From NCBI RefSeq assembly GCF_000203975.2, contig NZ_AFCF02000011.1:1-64000 (forward strand): 64,000 nucleotides of DNA. Direction: 5' to 3'. The DNA is from Leisingera sp. ANG1 (GTDB lineage Bacteria > Pseudomonadota > Alphaproteobacteria > Rhodobacterales > Rhodobacteraceae). The position numbers were made by a program, and so were the translations under genes. Below the pieces are notes generated by a model. That model searched no databases and was not told the origin of the DNA. It was given only the letters and a program-made list of their open reading frames with translations. Position 1 is the stretch's first letter, and the number at the start of each line of letters is the position of its first letter. Below are positions 27,003 to 36,059 of the stretch, piece after piece.

Positions 27003-27869
27003 CTATTCGCTGTAGCCGAAGGCCTGCAGCGACGGGCGCAGCCGCCGGGTCAGCCCGGCGGCCTCCTGTGCACTCAGCCCGTCCCGCCATTTGCCGGACC
27101 CGCCGCGCCGGAAGGTGTGCGACTTCGACGGGGCAATGGCGCTTTTCAGGGTCTCCAGCAGCGCCTCCGGACTGCCAGCCGCGGCGGAGCTGCGGGCGGC
27201 AAAGCCGGCGATGATGCGGGCCAGCTGCGCCTCCTGGCCGGCGCCTGCGAGGTCCTCGTAGCGGATCGCCAGGGTGCCGGGATCCTGCAGCCAGCCGGCA
27301 TAGGGCAGCAGGCGGGCATTGCACTCCGGATAGCGGCTGTCGAACCCGTCCAGGGCCAGCTGCAGCCGCTCCCGGCTGCCGGGCAGCCGGGCAAAATGCC
27401 GGTGCATCCGGTGCCAGCGGTTCATCTCGCCCAGGTAATGCGCCTCAGAGACCAGAACGTCGCGGGGGTCGCGGTAGATGAAGAGATGCAGGGCGTTGAT
27501 CCGCGCCAGCGCCGCGGCGGCTTCGGGGGAATAATGCAGATGGCTGCCCAGGGTTTCCGACGGCAGGATCCGGCTGATCCGCCGGGCCAGCGCTGCCGGG
27601 GAGCGCTGCCGCAGGGTCACCGACGGGCTGGTTGCGATGAAGCGGCCGAGATAGCGGGCCTCGGGCAGCGCCCGGGTCACCTGCAGCAGCAGATGGGTGC
27701 CGCTCTTGGGCAGGGAGTTGGCAAAAACCGGGGGATGCCCCTGATACTGGCTGTCGCTGATCCGGCGCCGCTCCAGCGCGGCCGCCGGTTCCCGCAGGAA
27801 GGCAATCCCCTTTCTCAGCAGGGAGGACCTGCGCACGGCGGGGAGGTCGGCGATCTGGTCAATGTTCAT
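27003..27869 (-). CDS. Sulfotransferase domain protein
   Basis: 288-residue protein matching cytosolic-type sulfotransferases. FANSLPKSGTHLLLQ near 49-63 is the 5'-phosphosulfate loop, HLFIYRDPRDVLVSEAHY near 127-144 is the 3'-phosphate site, and FRRGGSGKWRD near 253-263 matches the RKGxxGDWK nucleotide-binding signature. Fourth sulfotransferase of the window and the best conserved. It is the last gene of the minus-strand manC-to-wzy operon, 52 bases after the glycosyltransferase, so it probably sulfates the Wzx/Wzy-made repeat unit. Its 3' end faces the OPX gene with 22 bases between. Confidence 0.88.
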   Translation of the reverse strand: MNIDQIADLPAVRRSSLLRKGIAFLREPAAALERRRISDSQYQGHPPVFANSLPKSGTHLLLQVTRALPEARYLGRFIATSPSVTLRQRSPAALARRISRILPSETLGSHLHYSPEAAAALARINALHLFIYRDPRDVLVSEAHYLGEMNRWHRMHRHFARLPGSRERLQLALDGFDSRYPECNARLLPYAGWLQDPGTLAIRYEDLAGAGQEAQLARIIAGFAARSSAAAGSPEALLETLKSAIAPSKSHTFRRGGSGKWRDGLSAQEAAGLTRRLRPSLQAFGYSE

Positions 27870-27921
27870 CTGGAAACCGTTTCCATGTTGCAGGGGTGGC
27901 GGCTGCGGGCGGCGGCCTGGC

Positions 27922-28863
27922 TCAGCGCGGCTTCAGCCGCGGGACCGCGTCCCGCAGCCGCCGCCGCATCCTGCCGAGCCGGGCATTGAGGCGGAGGATA
28001 CGCCATTCCGGGCTGGTGATGACCCGATGGGTGAAATCAAAATCCAGTTTGACCTCGGCGGGAAGCTGGAAATCCATCCGCCCCGGCGTCTTCTGTCCCA
28101 GCCCGAACAGGCTTGGCAGGCTCAGCCGGGAGGCATGGGTGCCGCCGCCGAAGCCGGAGTTGCGCAGCATCGGCACCGGCGGAAACAGCGACATGCCGCC
28201 GTGTTCGGCGATGGTCCGCTGCCAGTGCACATACCAGCTGCTGATGCGGCCGGCCTCCTCCATCTCCAGCATGCGGGTGAAGTCCCGCAGCCCGTGCGCA
28301 TTGAACCGGTCCCGGAAGGCGCGGCAGCGGCGGGCCTCGCGGCTCAGGCTGCAGGTGCCGGTGAACTTGGCCCAGCGGTCCGACCAGGTGGCCCAGCCCC
28401 AGGAACTGCCCGCGGGCATGAAATGGGCGGTCCCGCGGCCATAGCCCTTGAGGTCGGGGACATCGCCGCAGATGCTCCAGACCCGCATGTCGGCGCCATA
28501 GGCATCAAGCGCCTGGTTGAAATAGCGCAGCGCATCCGGGCTGAGCACCAGGTCGTCTTCCAGCACGATGAGGCTGGCGTGGCGGCTGCAGACCTCGCTG
28601 ATCCCCGCCGACAGCGACGCCTTGAGGCCGCGGTTCTGCGGCCGGGCCGCCACTGTCATCGCCGGGTGGCCGAGGGTTTCGAAGAACTGCCGGACCGCGT
28701 CTGTCCGGGCCCGCTCGGCTTCCGTTCTGGGGCCGTCCACAAAGACATAGGCCTGCGACTGCCGCCACTCCGGGTTTGCGTCCAGCGACGCGGCGAGCTT
28801 TTGCGCCAGGTCCAGGCGGTTGAAGGCAAAGATCGCAATGGGCGCCAGGGCGGGATCAGGCAA
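27922..28863 (-). CDS. Glycosyltransferase (GNT-I-like/GT2 fold)
   Basis: 313-residue GT-A enzyme. It opens APIAIFAFNRLDLAQKL. The donor motif is LIVLEDDLVLSPDALRYF near 98-115, where EDD is the metal-binding triad also found in GNT-I-type N-acetylglucosaminyltransferases. FMPAGSSWGWATWSDRW near 148-164 is typical of this bacterial family. It starts eight bases inside the end of the polymerase gene, so translation is coupled. Donor sugar unknown. Confidence 0.83.
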   Translation of the reverse strand: MPDPALAPIAIFAFNRLDLAQKLAASLDANPEWRQSQAYVFVDGPRTEAERARTDAVRQFFETLGHPAMTVAARPQNRGLKASLSAGISEVCSRHASLIVLEDDLVLSPDALRYFNQALDAYGADMRVWSICGDVPDLKGYGRGTAHFMPAGSSWGWATWSDRWAKFTGTCSLSREARRCRAFRDRFNAHGLRDFTRMLEMEEAGRISSWYVHWQRTIAEHGGMSLFPPVPMLRNSGFGGGTHASRLSLPSLFGLGQKTPGRMDFQLPAEVKLDFDFTHRVITSPEWRILRLNARLGRMRRRLRDAVPRLKPR

Positions 28864-30097
28864 GGGGCGGCTCCTTTCCGGGATCCTGCGGCGGCGCGGC
28901 TGGCCGGTGCCGGCCGGCCTGTCTTTTGCCGGCCTGTCTCCGGCCTGTCAGCGGCAGGAACATCAGAAGGCCGAAATAGAGCCACAGGGAAGGGTCGAAG
29001 AAAAAGAATTTGGCCACGATCAGCGGCAGGCTGGCCAGCAGCAGGCCGGGGCCTGCATGCAGCACCGCCATCACCGCCAGCCAGAGGAGCAGCGGCACCG
29101 CCAGCAGGATGCCCGCAAACCACAGCATGTTGATCAGCGTGCCCAGGTCCTGCGGCGAGCCGCAGGTTTCGCAGAAGGAGCGGCCCAGCGGGTGCGGGAA
29201 CAGCATTTCCGTTCCCAGCCTGGCGGTCCAGGCATTCCAGGCCTGCAGCTTCATCACCATCGAGCCGGAGGCATCCTCGGTTTCGAAGCGGTCGAGGAAA
29301 TACTGGATATAAGCCGTGTTCTGGAAATCCAGCGACTTGACGAGCAGCAGGCAGGGAATGGCGGCGGCGGCCAGCACCGCGGCAATGGCCAGGGCCTTGT
29401 GGCGCCGCCGGTTCAGCAGGGCTTCCACCAGGCAGCCGCAGAGGTAGCTCAGAATGGCCAGCACCGCCCAGGCCGACAGGGTGATCGCGGTCGACAGGAT
29501 CGCCGCGGTTTCCAGCCGCCCGGCCAGCCGCCCGCGCAGGACGGCTGCCAGCAAGGCGCAGAAATACACCGTTGCGGTGTAGGTGCCCGGCTCGATCTGG
29601 AACCCGGTGACCCGGTAGTAGCCCATGAACTCATGGATCCGGGCTGCGCTCCAGGGGAACATCAGGCCGTGAAAGTCGATGGCCAGGCCGCCGCCGTAAT
29701 AGGCGGCCGCCGCCAGGCAGAGGCCGGCGAAGTTGACCAGCAGGTAGACGCGCACCAGCCGCAGGAAGAGCGCCCGGGTCCCGGGCCGGTGCTGGATCCC
29801 GCCCAGCAACAGCCCGGTGAGGATGGCAAAACAGGCGATCACCGCAAAAGGCGAGGGGTCGGCAGCATTTGACAGCAGGAAGATCACGGAGATGAAAACC
29901 GCCCAGATCAAGGGGCTGAACCGCAGCCCGGCGCGGTGCAGCTGCACCAGCTGGACCAGCAGCGCCGCCCCCGCCAGGCCCCGCAGCAGGTAGGAGAGGC
30001 CGGCAAAGGTGCCCAGGGCCGGAAATTCCGTCCGGGTCATGAACAGAAAGAAACAGATGTGCAGCATAAGCTGCGGCAGCGGTCCGGGGCGTGTCAT
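28856..30097 (-). CDS. wzy: Wzy-like polysaccharide polymerase
   Basis: 413-residue integral membrane protein with about ten to eleven hydrophobic segments and a long periplasmic loop (about 255-315: FLDRFETEDASGSMVMKLQAW ... PLGRSFCETCG). This topology, lack of other motifs and position between wzx and glycosyltransferases indicate an O-antigen/EPS polymerase. Wzy proteins have little sequence conservation, so the call rests on topology and context. The charged tail after 385 is cytoplasmic. Overlaps the upstream GT4 gene by four bases. Confidence 0.78.
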   Translation of the reverse strand: MTRPGPLPQLMLHICFFLFMTRTEFPALGTFAGLSYLLRGLAGAALLVQLVQLHRAGLRFSPLIWAVFISVIFLLSNAADPSPFAVIACFAILTGLLLGGIQHRPGTRALFLRLVRVYLLVNFAGLCLAAAAYYGGGLAIDFHGLMFPWSAARIHEFMGYYRVTGFQIEPGTYTATVYFCALLAAVLRGRLAGRLETAAILSTAITLSAWAVLAILSYLCGCLVEALLNRRRHKALAIAAVLAAAAIPCLLLVKSLDFQNTAYIQYFLDRFETEDASGSMVMKLQAWNAWTARLGTEMLFPHPLGRSFCETCGSPQDLGTLINMLWFAGILLAVPLLLWLAVMAVLHAGPGLLLASLPLIVAKFFFFDPSLWLYFGLLMFLPLTGRRQAGKRQAGRHRPAAPPQDPGKEPPLA

Positions 30098-31380
30098 CTG
30101 CCGCCCCCGTCTTCTGCAAGGGCAGCAAGGGCCGCCGCGTGCCCGGCAAAGTTCCGCCCCGCGTCAAACCGCTCTTGCCACAGCGCCCGCGGGTCCAGGC
30201 CTGCCGGGCGGGTCGGCCCCAGCAGCGCTTCCGCCTTGTCTGCCAGGCGGGCGCTGTCCTGGGCCTCTGCCAGGCTGCACAGGCTGCCGCTCCGGCCGTC
30301 CACAACCGCTTCCGGGGTGCCGTCGACCGCAGTGGCCAGCACCGGAATGCCAAAGGAGACCGCCTCCATGATCGACACCGGAATGCCTTCGGATTTGGAC
30401 AGGTTGACAAACAGGTCCACCGCCGTTGTGCGGTAGAAGGCCATCAGCTCCGCGTTTTCGACCCAGCCGTGCATCCGGATGCTGAGGCCCTCCTGCGCCC
30501 GGGCCGCCTCGATGGCCTGCAAGGCGGCATCCTCCTCCCCGGTTCCGAAATGGTGCCATTCCACCTGCCGCCCGCGGCGGGCCAGCTCTGCCGCCAGCCG
30601 GGCGATCAGATGCACCTGCTTGACCTGGGTGATCCGCGAGCAGGACGCCAGCACCAGGGGGCCCGCCCGGGGCGCCTGCCGGCCCTGGCCCATGTCCGGG
30701 GTGCCGAGGCGGGAGACCACGGCCCTGCCGGCAAAGCCGGCTCCGCCCCATCGGTCCCCGAAATAGCTGCAGCCATGCTCGGAGATGAACACCAGCCGGG
30801 CGGCCCCCTCCAGGTCGCGGCGCCAGGGGAAGCTTTGCAGCGGGCTTTGCCCGGCGGTGTAATCATGGCCGCCGTATTCATAGAGATCGACCCTGTGAAA
30901 GCGCACCGCAAAGGGAATGCCTTCGCGGGCGAACAGGCCCGAGGCCAGCGCCGGGGTGTGCCCCCAGTAGGAATAGGCCGCCCTGGGGCCTTTGGCCGCC
31001 AGCAGGCGGCGCACCCCTTCGGACTGCTCAAGGCGCTTGCGGATGGCGGCCCAGGCCAAGAGCCGCTTCCAGTCCGCCGGATCGCCGCTGCGGCGCAGCT
31101 GCCGCCGTTCCGCCAGGGCCATCTTCCACACTGCCGGATCCAGCAGCGCCTTCACGGCAAGGGCCTTGCGGTCCTTGCCGTGGTACAGCGGCGGGCACAG
31201 CTCAAAGCCCTCCGGCAGCTCCCGGCGCTGCGGCGCGCCCATCACCGGCTGCACGATGACCCGGGCGAACCGCGCCTTCAGATAGGGCAGCTCTGCCGCC
31301 AGGAAGGGCTCGCCGCTGGCATAGGGGTATTTGAATGTGGTCAGCAGAAGCGTTGACGGGTGTGCCGCGGCATGCGTCAT
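30094..31380 (-). CDS. Glycosyltransferase family 4
   Basis: 428-residue GT-B enzyme. N-terminal acceptor domain opens TLLLTTFKYPYASGEPF. The C-terminal donor domain has VLASCSRITQVKQVHLIARL near 228-247 and the retaining-GT4 motif NLSKSEGIPVSIMEAVSFGI near 334-353, where the E-x7-E pair binds the nucleotide sugar. A PEAVVDGRSG segment follows. One base separates it from wzx and four bases overlap wzy. Adds one sugar of the lipid-linked repeat unit. Donor not known. Confidence 0.88.
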   Translation of the reverse strand: MTHAAAHPSTLLLTTFKYPYASGEPFLAAELPYLKARFARVIVQPVMGAPQRRELPEGFELCPPLYHGKDRKALAVKALLDPAVWKMALAERRQLRRSGDPADWKRLLAWAAIRKRLEQSEGVRRLLAAKGPRAAYSYWGHTPALASGLFAREGIPFAVRFHRVDLYEYGGHDYTAGQSPLQSFPWRRDLEGAARLVFISEHGCSYFGDRWGGAGFAGRAVVSRLGTPDMGQGRQAPRAGPLVLASCSRITQVKQVHLIARLAAELARRGRQVEWHHFGTGEEDAALQAIEAARAQEGLSIRMHGWVENAELMAFYRTTAVDLFVNLSKSEGIPVSIMEAVSFGIPVLATAVDGTPEAVVDGRSGSLCSLAEAQDSARLADKAEALLGPTRPAGLDPRALWQERFDAGRNFAGHAAALAALAEDGGGR

Positions 31381-31381
31381 C

Positions 31382-32656
31382 TCAGCCGGCCTCCTTCTGC
31401 GAAGCGTTGCGGGATGCTGCCAGCCGCCAATACCAGAAAAGCATGGCGGTCATATAGGGGACAGACAGCCAGACGGAGGTGCCGAGGGCCCGGAACATGC
31501 TGCCGCCACCCCAGTGCCCCAGCAGAAAGCCGCCCAGGAAGACCGCGGTCTGACCGCAGGCCACCGCCAGCATCGCCTTCTGGCGGCCGGCCAGAAGATA
31601 GCAGGGCGCCACGGTGGCAAGCACCATCTGCAGGACGATATAGGGGGCAAAGACGGCCGCCATCAGGCCGGCCGGCTGCCATTGCGGCCCCAGCACCAGG
31701 ACAAAGAGATCCGGCCCGAAGAGGACCAGGACGGCGGCGGTCAGCGCGCCAATTCCCAGAAGCGGTGCCGCGGTTGCCTTCAGCGCGCCCCTGAAAGACC
31801 CGGCCTGGCGCTGTTCTTCTGCGGCGGTGCGGAAGAACACCTGGCTCAGCGCCCCCGAGACAAGCGTGGAGGGCATCATCACCACCCGGAACATCATGAA
31901 ATAGGCGCCGGCCTCGGCGGCGGAGTAGAGGGCGGTGATCAGGGCCGCCATGATCCAGCGGGACACCTGGTTCACAAACACATGCGGCAGGTTCCAGAGC
32001 GGCTGACTGGCATAGAACCGGGCCAGCCGGCCGGCATAGCGGCGGCCGCGCGCGCTGCGCCAGAGGACGGGGCCTTTGCCCCCGGCCCGCAGCACCGGCA
32101 GGATGGACAGCGCCGCGCCCAGGGTTTCGCCCGCAATCAGCGCCCCGGTGCCGCCCCAGAGCGCATAGGCCAGAGCCACCTGGAGGGCGAAGGCGGCGGC
32201 AGGTTTGACCACGCGGGCCGCGGACACCGCACCGAACCGGCCCAGCCGCACCGCCATGAAGCTGAGCGACGTCTGCACGGAGACAAAGAAGCCGGCCGCG
32301 GGCACCGCCATCCACGCCGCCCCCAGGGAGGCGCCGCTCCAGGCGTCGAGCTGGTGCCGGAACAGCCCGGACAGCAGCACCAGGGCAAGCGCCGCCGCCA
32401 GCGCCGTTGCCTGCGCCAGCTGCAGGGTGTGCCGGGCCCGGGCCTGGGACCGGCACAGCATGATGGCCTGCTCGTAGCGCCCGGCCAGGGAGGCGCCCAG
32501 CACCTGCATGCCGAAGAAGAACAGCGCAAAGGTGCCGAAATCCTCCGGCGAAAACAGCCGGGACAGGACCGGGTAGGACAGGATGCCGATCGCCTGGGAG
32601 GCCAGAACCCCGGATCCCATGACCGCACCGTTGCGCAAGAGGCCCCTGGGTTTCAT
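31382..32656 (-). CDS. wzx: Wzx-like lipid-linked oligosaccharide flippase
   Basis: 424-residue MATE/MOP-type membrane protein with about twelve hydrophobic segments. It begins LLRNGAVMGSGVLASQAIGILSYPVL and contains LSRLFSPEDFGTFALF, both typical for polysaccharide flippases. It should move undecaprenyl-PP-linked repeat units across the inner membrane for the Wzy-like polymerase. Start at ATG 32656, which overlaps the TGA of the preceding gene by one base (TGATG). A GTG three bases earlier is an alternative. Confidence 0.9.
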   Translation of the reverse strand: MKPRGLLRNGAVMGSGVLASQAIGILSYPVLSRLFSPEDFGTFALFFFGMQVLGASLAGRYEQAIMLCRSQARARHTLQLAQATALAAALALVLLSGLFRHQLDAWSGASLGAAWMAVPAAGFFVSVQTSLSFMAVRLGRFGAVSAARVVKPAAAFALQVALAYALWGGTGALIAGETLGAALSILPVLRAGGKGPVLWRSARGRRYAGRLARFYASQPLWNLPHVFVNQVSRWIMAALITALYSAAEAGAYFMMFRVVMMPSTLVSGALSQVFFRTAAEEQRQAGSFRGALKATAAPLLGIGALTAAVLVLFGPDLFVLVLGPQWQPAGLMAAVFAPYIVLQMVLATVAPCYLLAGRQKAMLAVACGQTAVFLGGFLLGHWGGGSMFRALGTSVWLSVPYMTAMLFWYWRLAASRNASQKEAG

Positions 32657-33729
32657 CACCGGACGGCACTGCTGCCGAAAAACGCATCAAGGGCTTTCCG
32701 GATCTCCGCGGCGTTTGCGGCAAAGGCCTGCGCGAGGGTGCCGCGCCATGTGCCGCGGTCCGCAACAAACCCGGCCAGGGCGCCGGCATTGGCATCCGCC
32801 GGGGCGCCGGCCTCCAGGATCAGGGGGGCGAGCCCGGCCTGTTCGAACACCCCGCGGATCTTCTGTTCGCCGCTGTTCAGCAGCGGCACCGGGATGGCCC
32901 CGCGGGAGGCGGCGATGAGCAGCCCGTGCAGCCGGTTGGAGACAATCACGGCGGCCTCGCCGTAAGCCTCCAGCGCGGCTTCCAGCCGCCCCTCGCAGTT
33001 GCCGGGGAGGGGCAGGATCCCGGCTCCGGTGAGCGCGGCCAGGCGGCGGTTGCAGGCCTCGTCCCGCGCCACCTGCCAGCCGAACACGGGGTCCAGGCCC
33101 ATCTCCCTGGCCTGCGCCACCAGGGGAGCCAGATGTTCTGCAAACGCCTCGGCCCCGGTGCCGGGGTCGCGGAACATGAACAGCGCCTTGCCGCCGCGCC
33201 CGGAGGGGGCGAAGTCCAGCAGGAAGGCCAGGTCGGGCACGATCCCGGCCCGGATGCCCGCGGCTTGCAGCGCCTGCAGGGAATAGCCGTCCCGCACCGT
33301 GATCTTGCCGGATCTGTCTGCGGCCCGCTGCAGCCACACCTGTTCGCTGCGGCCGGCCTGCAGCCGCGAGGCGCCGATCTGGGCAATCTCCAGGAAGGGC
33401 AGCCGCGACAGCAGGCCCATGGCCCGGTCCCGCTTCCGATTGGGCCTGGCGCGGGTGACGTCGCCGCAGGACAACAGCATCACGCTGCCCGGCGGCAGCA
33501 GGCTGCCGAGCAGGAGCCGGAGCAGGCCGCGCGCCCTGCCGCGCAGGAATTCCGCCTGCGGGGCGCCTGCCGGCAGCCAGGACGCAATGTTCGCCCGGTA
33601 CCAGTCCGGCGCCTTGCCGGTGAAGATGCGCAGCCGGGCCCGCCGGGCGGTTTCCCGGAGCAGCAGCGCGTTGATCACCTCGTCCCCGAGGTTTTCGAAT
33701 TGCGTATCAAGCGAGACATAGACTGGCAT
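32656..33729 (-). CDS. Polysaccharide pyruvyl transferase family protein
   Basis: 357-residue protein of the pyruvyltransferase (CsaB/ExoV-like) family, which adds ketal-linked pyruvate from phosphoenolpyruvate to sugars. Visible are YVSLDTQFENLGDEVINALL at the start, a central ITVRDGYSLQAL and VPDLAFLLD, and the C-terminal SNRLHGLLIAASRGAIPVPL, the family hallmark with the conserved Arg-Leu-His. ATG 33729 is preceded by AGGAAAG. Upstream in-frame sequence to 34308 is antisense to the neighbouring GT gene and is not coding. Pyruvate would give the EPS extra negative charge. Confidence 0.88.
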   Translation of the reverse strand: MPVYVSLDTQFENLGDEVINALLLRETARRARLRIFTGKAPDWYRANIASWLPAGAPQAEFLRGRARGLLRLLLGSLLPPGSVMLLSCGDVTRARPNRKRDRAMGLLSRLPFLEIAQIGASRLQAGRSEQVWLQRAADRSGKITVRDGYSLQALQAAGIRAGIVPDLAFLLDFAPSGRGGKALFMFRDPGTGAEAFAEHLAPLVAQAREMGLDPVFGWQVARDEACNRRLAALTGAGILPLPGNCEGRLEAALEAYGEAAVIVSNRLHGLLIAASRGAIPVPLLNSGEQKIRGVFEQAGLAPLILEAGAPADANAGALAGFVADRGTWRGTLAQAFAANAAEIRKALDAFFGSSAVR

Positions 33730-33817
33730 CGAAGAGACTTTCCTGAGCGGACGGCCCTGAAGGCCCTGGGTGCAAGCGCCCTGGGGCAGCGGGCCGGCCT
33801 TCTCTGACCGCTTCAGG

Positions 33818-35014
33818 TCATAGGCCATTGCGGGCTTCGCTGAACAGGGTTTCGAACTTGTCCGCAACGCGCTCCAGGTCGAAATGCGCCTCGGCATAGG
33901 CCCGGCCGGCCGCGCCGGCGGCCTGGCGGGCCGCCGGGTCATCGCGGAAGGCCTGCGCGGCAGCGGCAAACCCTTCGGTGTCTTCGGGCTCCACAACCTG
34001 TCCCGCACCGGTTTCCCGCAGGATCTGCGCCGCCAGGTTGTCGCCCGGCGCGGCCAGCACGATGGGGCGGCCGGCACAGAGATAGGACAGGATCTTGGAG
34101 GGCACCGAAAAGGTTCCCGCCTCCCGTTCGATGACCGCCAGCAGAATGTCCCCCGAGGCCAGGACCTGCGGGAACACCTCAAAAGGCTGCAGCGGCAGAA
34201 CCCGCATCCCCGGCAATGTGCCGTCTGCAGCCCGCGCCGCCAGCCCGTCCGCGCCGACGCCCGCCGACACCAGCACCACCTGGTCCCCAGCCGTGACAGC
34301 CCGTGCAAGCCCCGCCAGAAGCTCCGGGTTGTGCTTCATGGCCAGGGTGCCGGAATAGAGGAACCGGGTGCCCGGGCCCAGGCCGTTGGCCTGCGCCCAG
34401 GCGGTGTTCCTGTCCAGCACGCCGATCTCATCCAGCGCCCCCCAGTTGGGGATCACGGACACGCGCTCCCGGGGGATGCCCCAGGCATCGGTCTGCGCCC
34501 GGAAGCTTTCGGTGATGTGCAGGACACGGCTTGCGCGCCGCATCTGGCGGCGCTCAAGAAACCGGTAATAGCCGCCGATCAGGTGGCCCGGCCCCGGCAG
34601 TTTCCGGGCCAGGAGCCTGGAGGCTGCCACCGAGTAGAAGTCCTGGCACCAGTAGATGAAGGGCGTGCCGGTCTGCCTGCAGGCCCTCTGGATGCCCTCC
34701 TGCGCCTCGGTCGGCGTGTTCCCGGAAATCACCACATCCGGCTTCATGGCGCAAATGGCCTGCCCCAGCTCCTTCCCGTAGGCGATATCGCCGGCCCGGC
34801 GCCGGAGAAAATCCGTCTTCGAGTAGCGGAGATCCTGCCCTGCGGGCAGGAAGGCGAGCGTGTCCGCGTCGCCTTCGGTGCGGGCCATCCGGCCCTTGGG
34901 GCCGGTATCGCCCGCAAACCAGGCATGGGTGACCCTGTGGCCGCGCCGGGCCAGCGCGCGGGACAGCTCCGCCTGAAACGGGTGGCCCGCAAAATCATGA
35001 AGCAAGATGTGCAT
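33818..35014 (-). CDS. Glycosyltransferase family 4 (WbuB-like)
   Basis: 398-residue GT-B glycosyltransferase. The N-terminal domain reads HILLHDFAGHPFQAELSRAL, and IYWCQDFYSVAA near 118-129 recalls WbuB/WcaI-type enzymes. The donor domain has FLYSGTLAMKHNPELLAGL near 218-236 and EREAGTFSVPSKILSYLCAG near 300-319, which holds the nucleotide-sugar contact residues. 88 bases separate it from the pyruvyltransferase gene and ten bases from the epimerase gene upstream. Confidence 0.87.
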   Translation of the reverse strand: MHILLHDFAGHPFQAELSRALARRGHRVTHAWFAGDTGPKGRMARTEGDADTLAFLPAGQDLRYSKTDFLRRRAGDIAYGKELGQAICAMKPDVVISGNTPTEAQEGIQRACRQTGTPFIYWCQDFYSVAASRLLARKLPGPGHLIGGYYRFLERRQMRRASRVLHITESFRAQTDAWGIPRERVSVIPNWGALDEIGVLDRNTAWAQANGLGPGTRFLYSGTLAMKHNPELLAGLARAVTAGDQVVLVSAGVGADGLAARAADGTLPGMRVLPLQPFEVFPQVLASGDILLAVIEREAGTFSVPSKILSYLCAGRPIVLAAPGDNLAAQILRETGAGQVVEPEDTEGFAAAAQAFRDDPAARQAAGAAGRAYAEAHFDLERVADKFETLFSEARNGL

Positions 35015-35024
35015 CCGGCGGCCT

Positions 35025-35999
35025 TCAGACGTGGTTGGGACGGCGGCTCAGCTCTCCGGAAATCCAGTCGAAGGTCCGCTCCATCCCGGTCCGCAGCGGC
35101 ATCTGCGGCGCCCAGCCGAGGCGTTCGGCGATCAGCCGGTTGTCGGAATTGCGGCCGCGCACGCCTTCGGGGCCGGGGATGTTCCGGATCGAGATGCTCT
35201 TGCCGGAAATCTCCGCCACCATGCGGGCCAGATCGTTGATCGAGATCATCTCCTCGGAGCCGATATTGACCGGGCCTTCAAACTCCGAGCGCAACAGCCG
35301 GGTGGTGCCTTCCAGGCATTCGTCGATGTAGAGGAAGGAGCGGGTCTGCAGCCCGTCGCCCCAGACTTCGATCTCGCCGCCGTCGGGGGTGGCGGCCACT
35401 TTCCGGCACAGGGCCGCCGGCGCCTTTTCCTTGCCGCCGTCCCAGGTGCCTTCGGGGCCGAAGATATTGTGGTAGCGCGCCACCCGGCATTCCATGCCGA
35501 AGTTCCGGTTATAGGCCAGATAGAGCCGTTCCGAGAACAGCTTCTCCCAGCCGTATTCACTGTCGGGGTTGGCCGGGTAGGCGCTGTCTTCGGCGCAATT
35601 GGGATTGTCCGGGTCTTCCTGGTTGTGGCTCGGGTACATGCAGGCCGAGGAGGAATAGAACACCCGCTTGATGGTCCGCTTGTGGCAGGCATCCAGCACG
35701 TTCAGGTTGATGGTGGCGGAGTTGTGCATCACGTTGGCATCGTTTTCGCCGGTGAAGATATAGCCCGCGCCGCCCATGTCGGCGGCCAGCTGGTAGACCT
35801 CGTCGAACCGGCGGTCGATGACGCTGCGGACCACCTGCTGGTCCCGCAGATCGCCGATCACGAAATCATCGGCTTCGGTTTCCGCGTGCTCGTGGAATTT
35901 GATATCCACGCCGCGCACCCAGAACCCTTCCCGTTTCAGGCGCTTGACCAGATGCCCGCCGATGAAGCCCCCGGCTCCCAGAACAAGTGCGGTCTTCAT
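35025..35999 (-). CDS. GDP-mannose 3,5-epimerase-like SDR
   Basis: 324-residue extended SDR. NAD-binding GAGGFIG is at 8-14. ADMGGAGYI (73-81), SSSACMYP (116-123, Cys120), YGWEK (Tyr149, Lys153), and RYHNIFGPEGTWDGGKEKAP (from 175) line up with plant GDP-mannose 3,5-epimerase, in which the corresponding Cys and a Lys in the GGxEKAP segment are the acid/base pair. Lys192 fits the latter. The product would be GDP-L-galactose and/or GDP-L-gulose. GDP-mannose is supplied by manC in the same operon. Other SDR epimerases lack the Cys and the EKAP segment together. ACGAAGGAGA sits just before the start, a good ribosome-binding site. Confidence 0.88.
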   Translation of the reverse strand: MKTALVLGAGGFIGGHLVKRLKREGFWVRGVDIKFHEHAETEADDFVIGDLRDQQVVRSVIDRRFDEVYQLAADMGGAGYIFTGENDANVMHNSATINLNVLDACHKRTIKRVFYSSSACMYPSHNQEDPDNPNCAEDSAYPANPDSEYGWEKLFSERLYLAYNRNFGMECRVARYHNIFGPEGTWDGGKEKAPAALCRKVAATPDGGEIEVWGDGLQTRSFLYIDECLEGTTRLLRSEFEGPVNIGSEEMISINDLARMVAEISGKSISIRNIPGPEGVRGRNSDNRLIAERLGWAPQMPLRTGMERTFDWISGELSRRPNHV

Positions 36000-36059
36000 G
36001 TCGTTCTCCTTCGTAAATGCTTTTAAAGATCGGTTTCAAAAAAGGCTTCCGTGCCGGGC

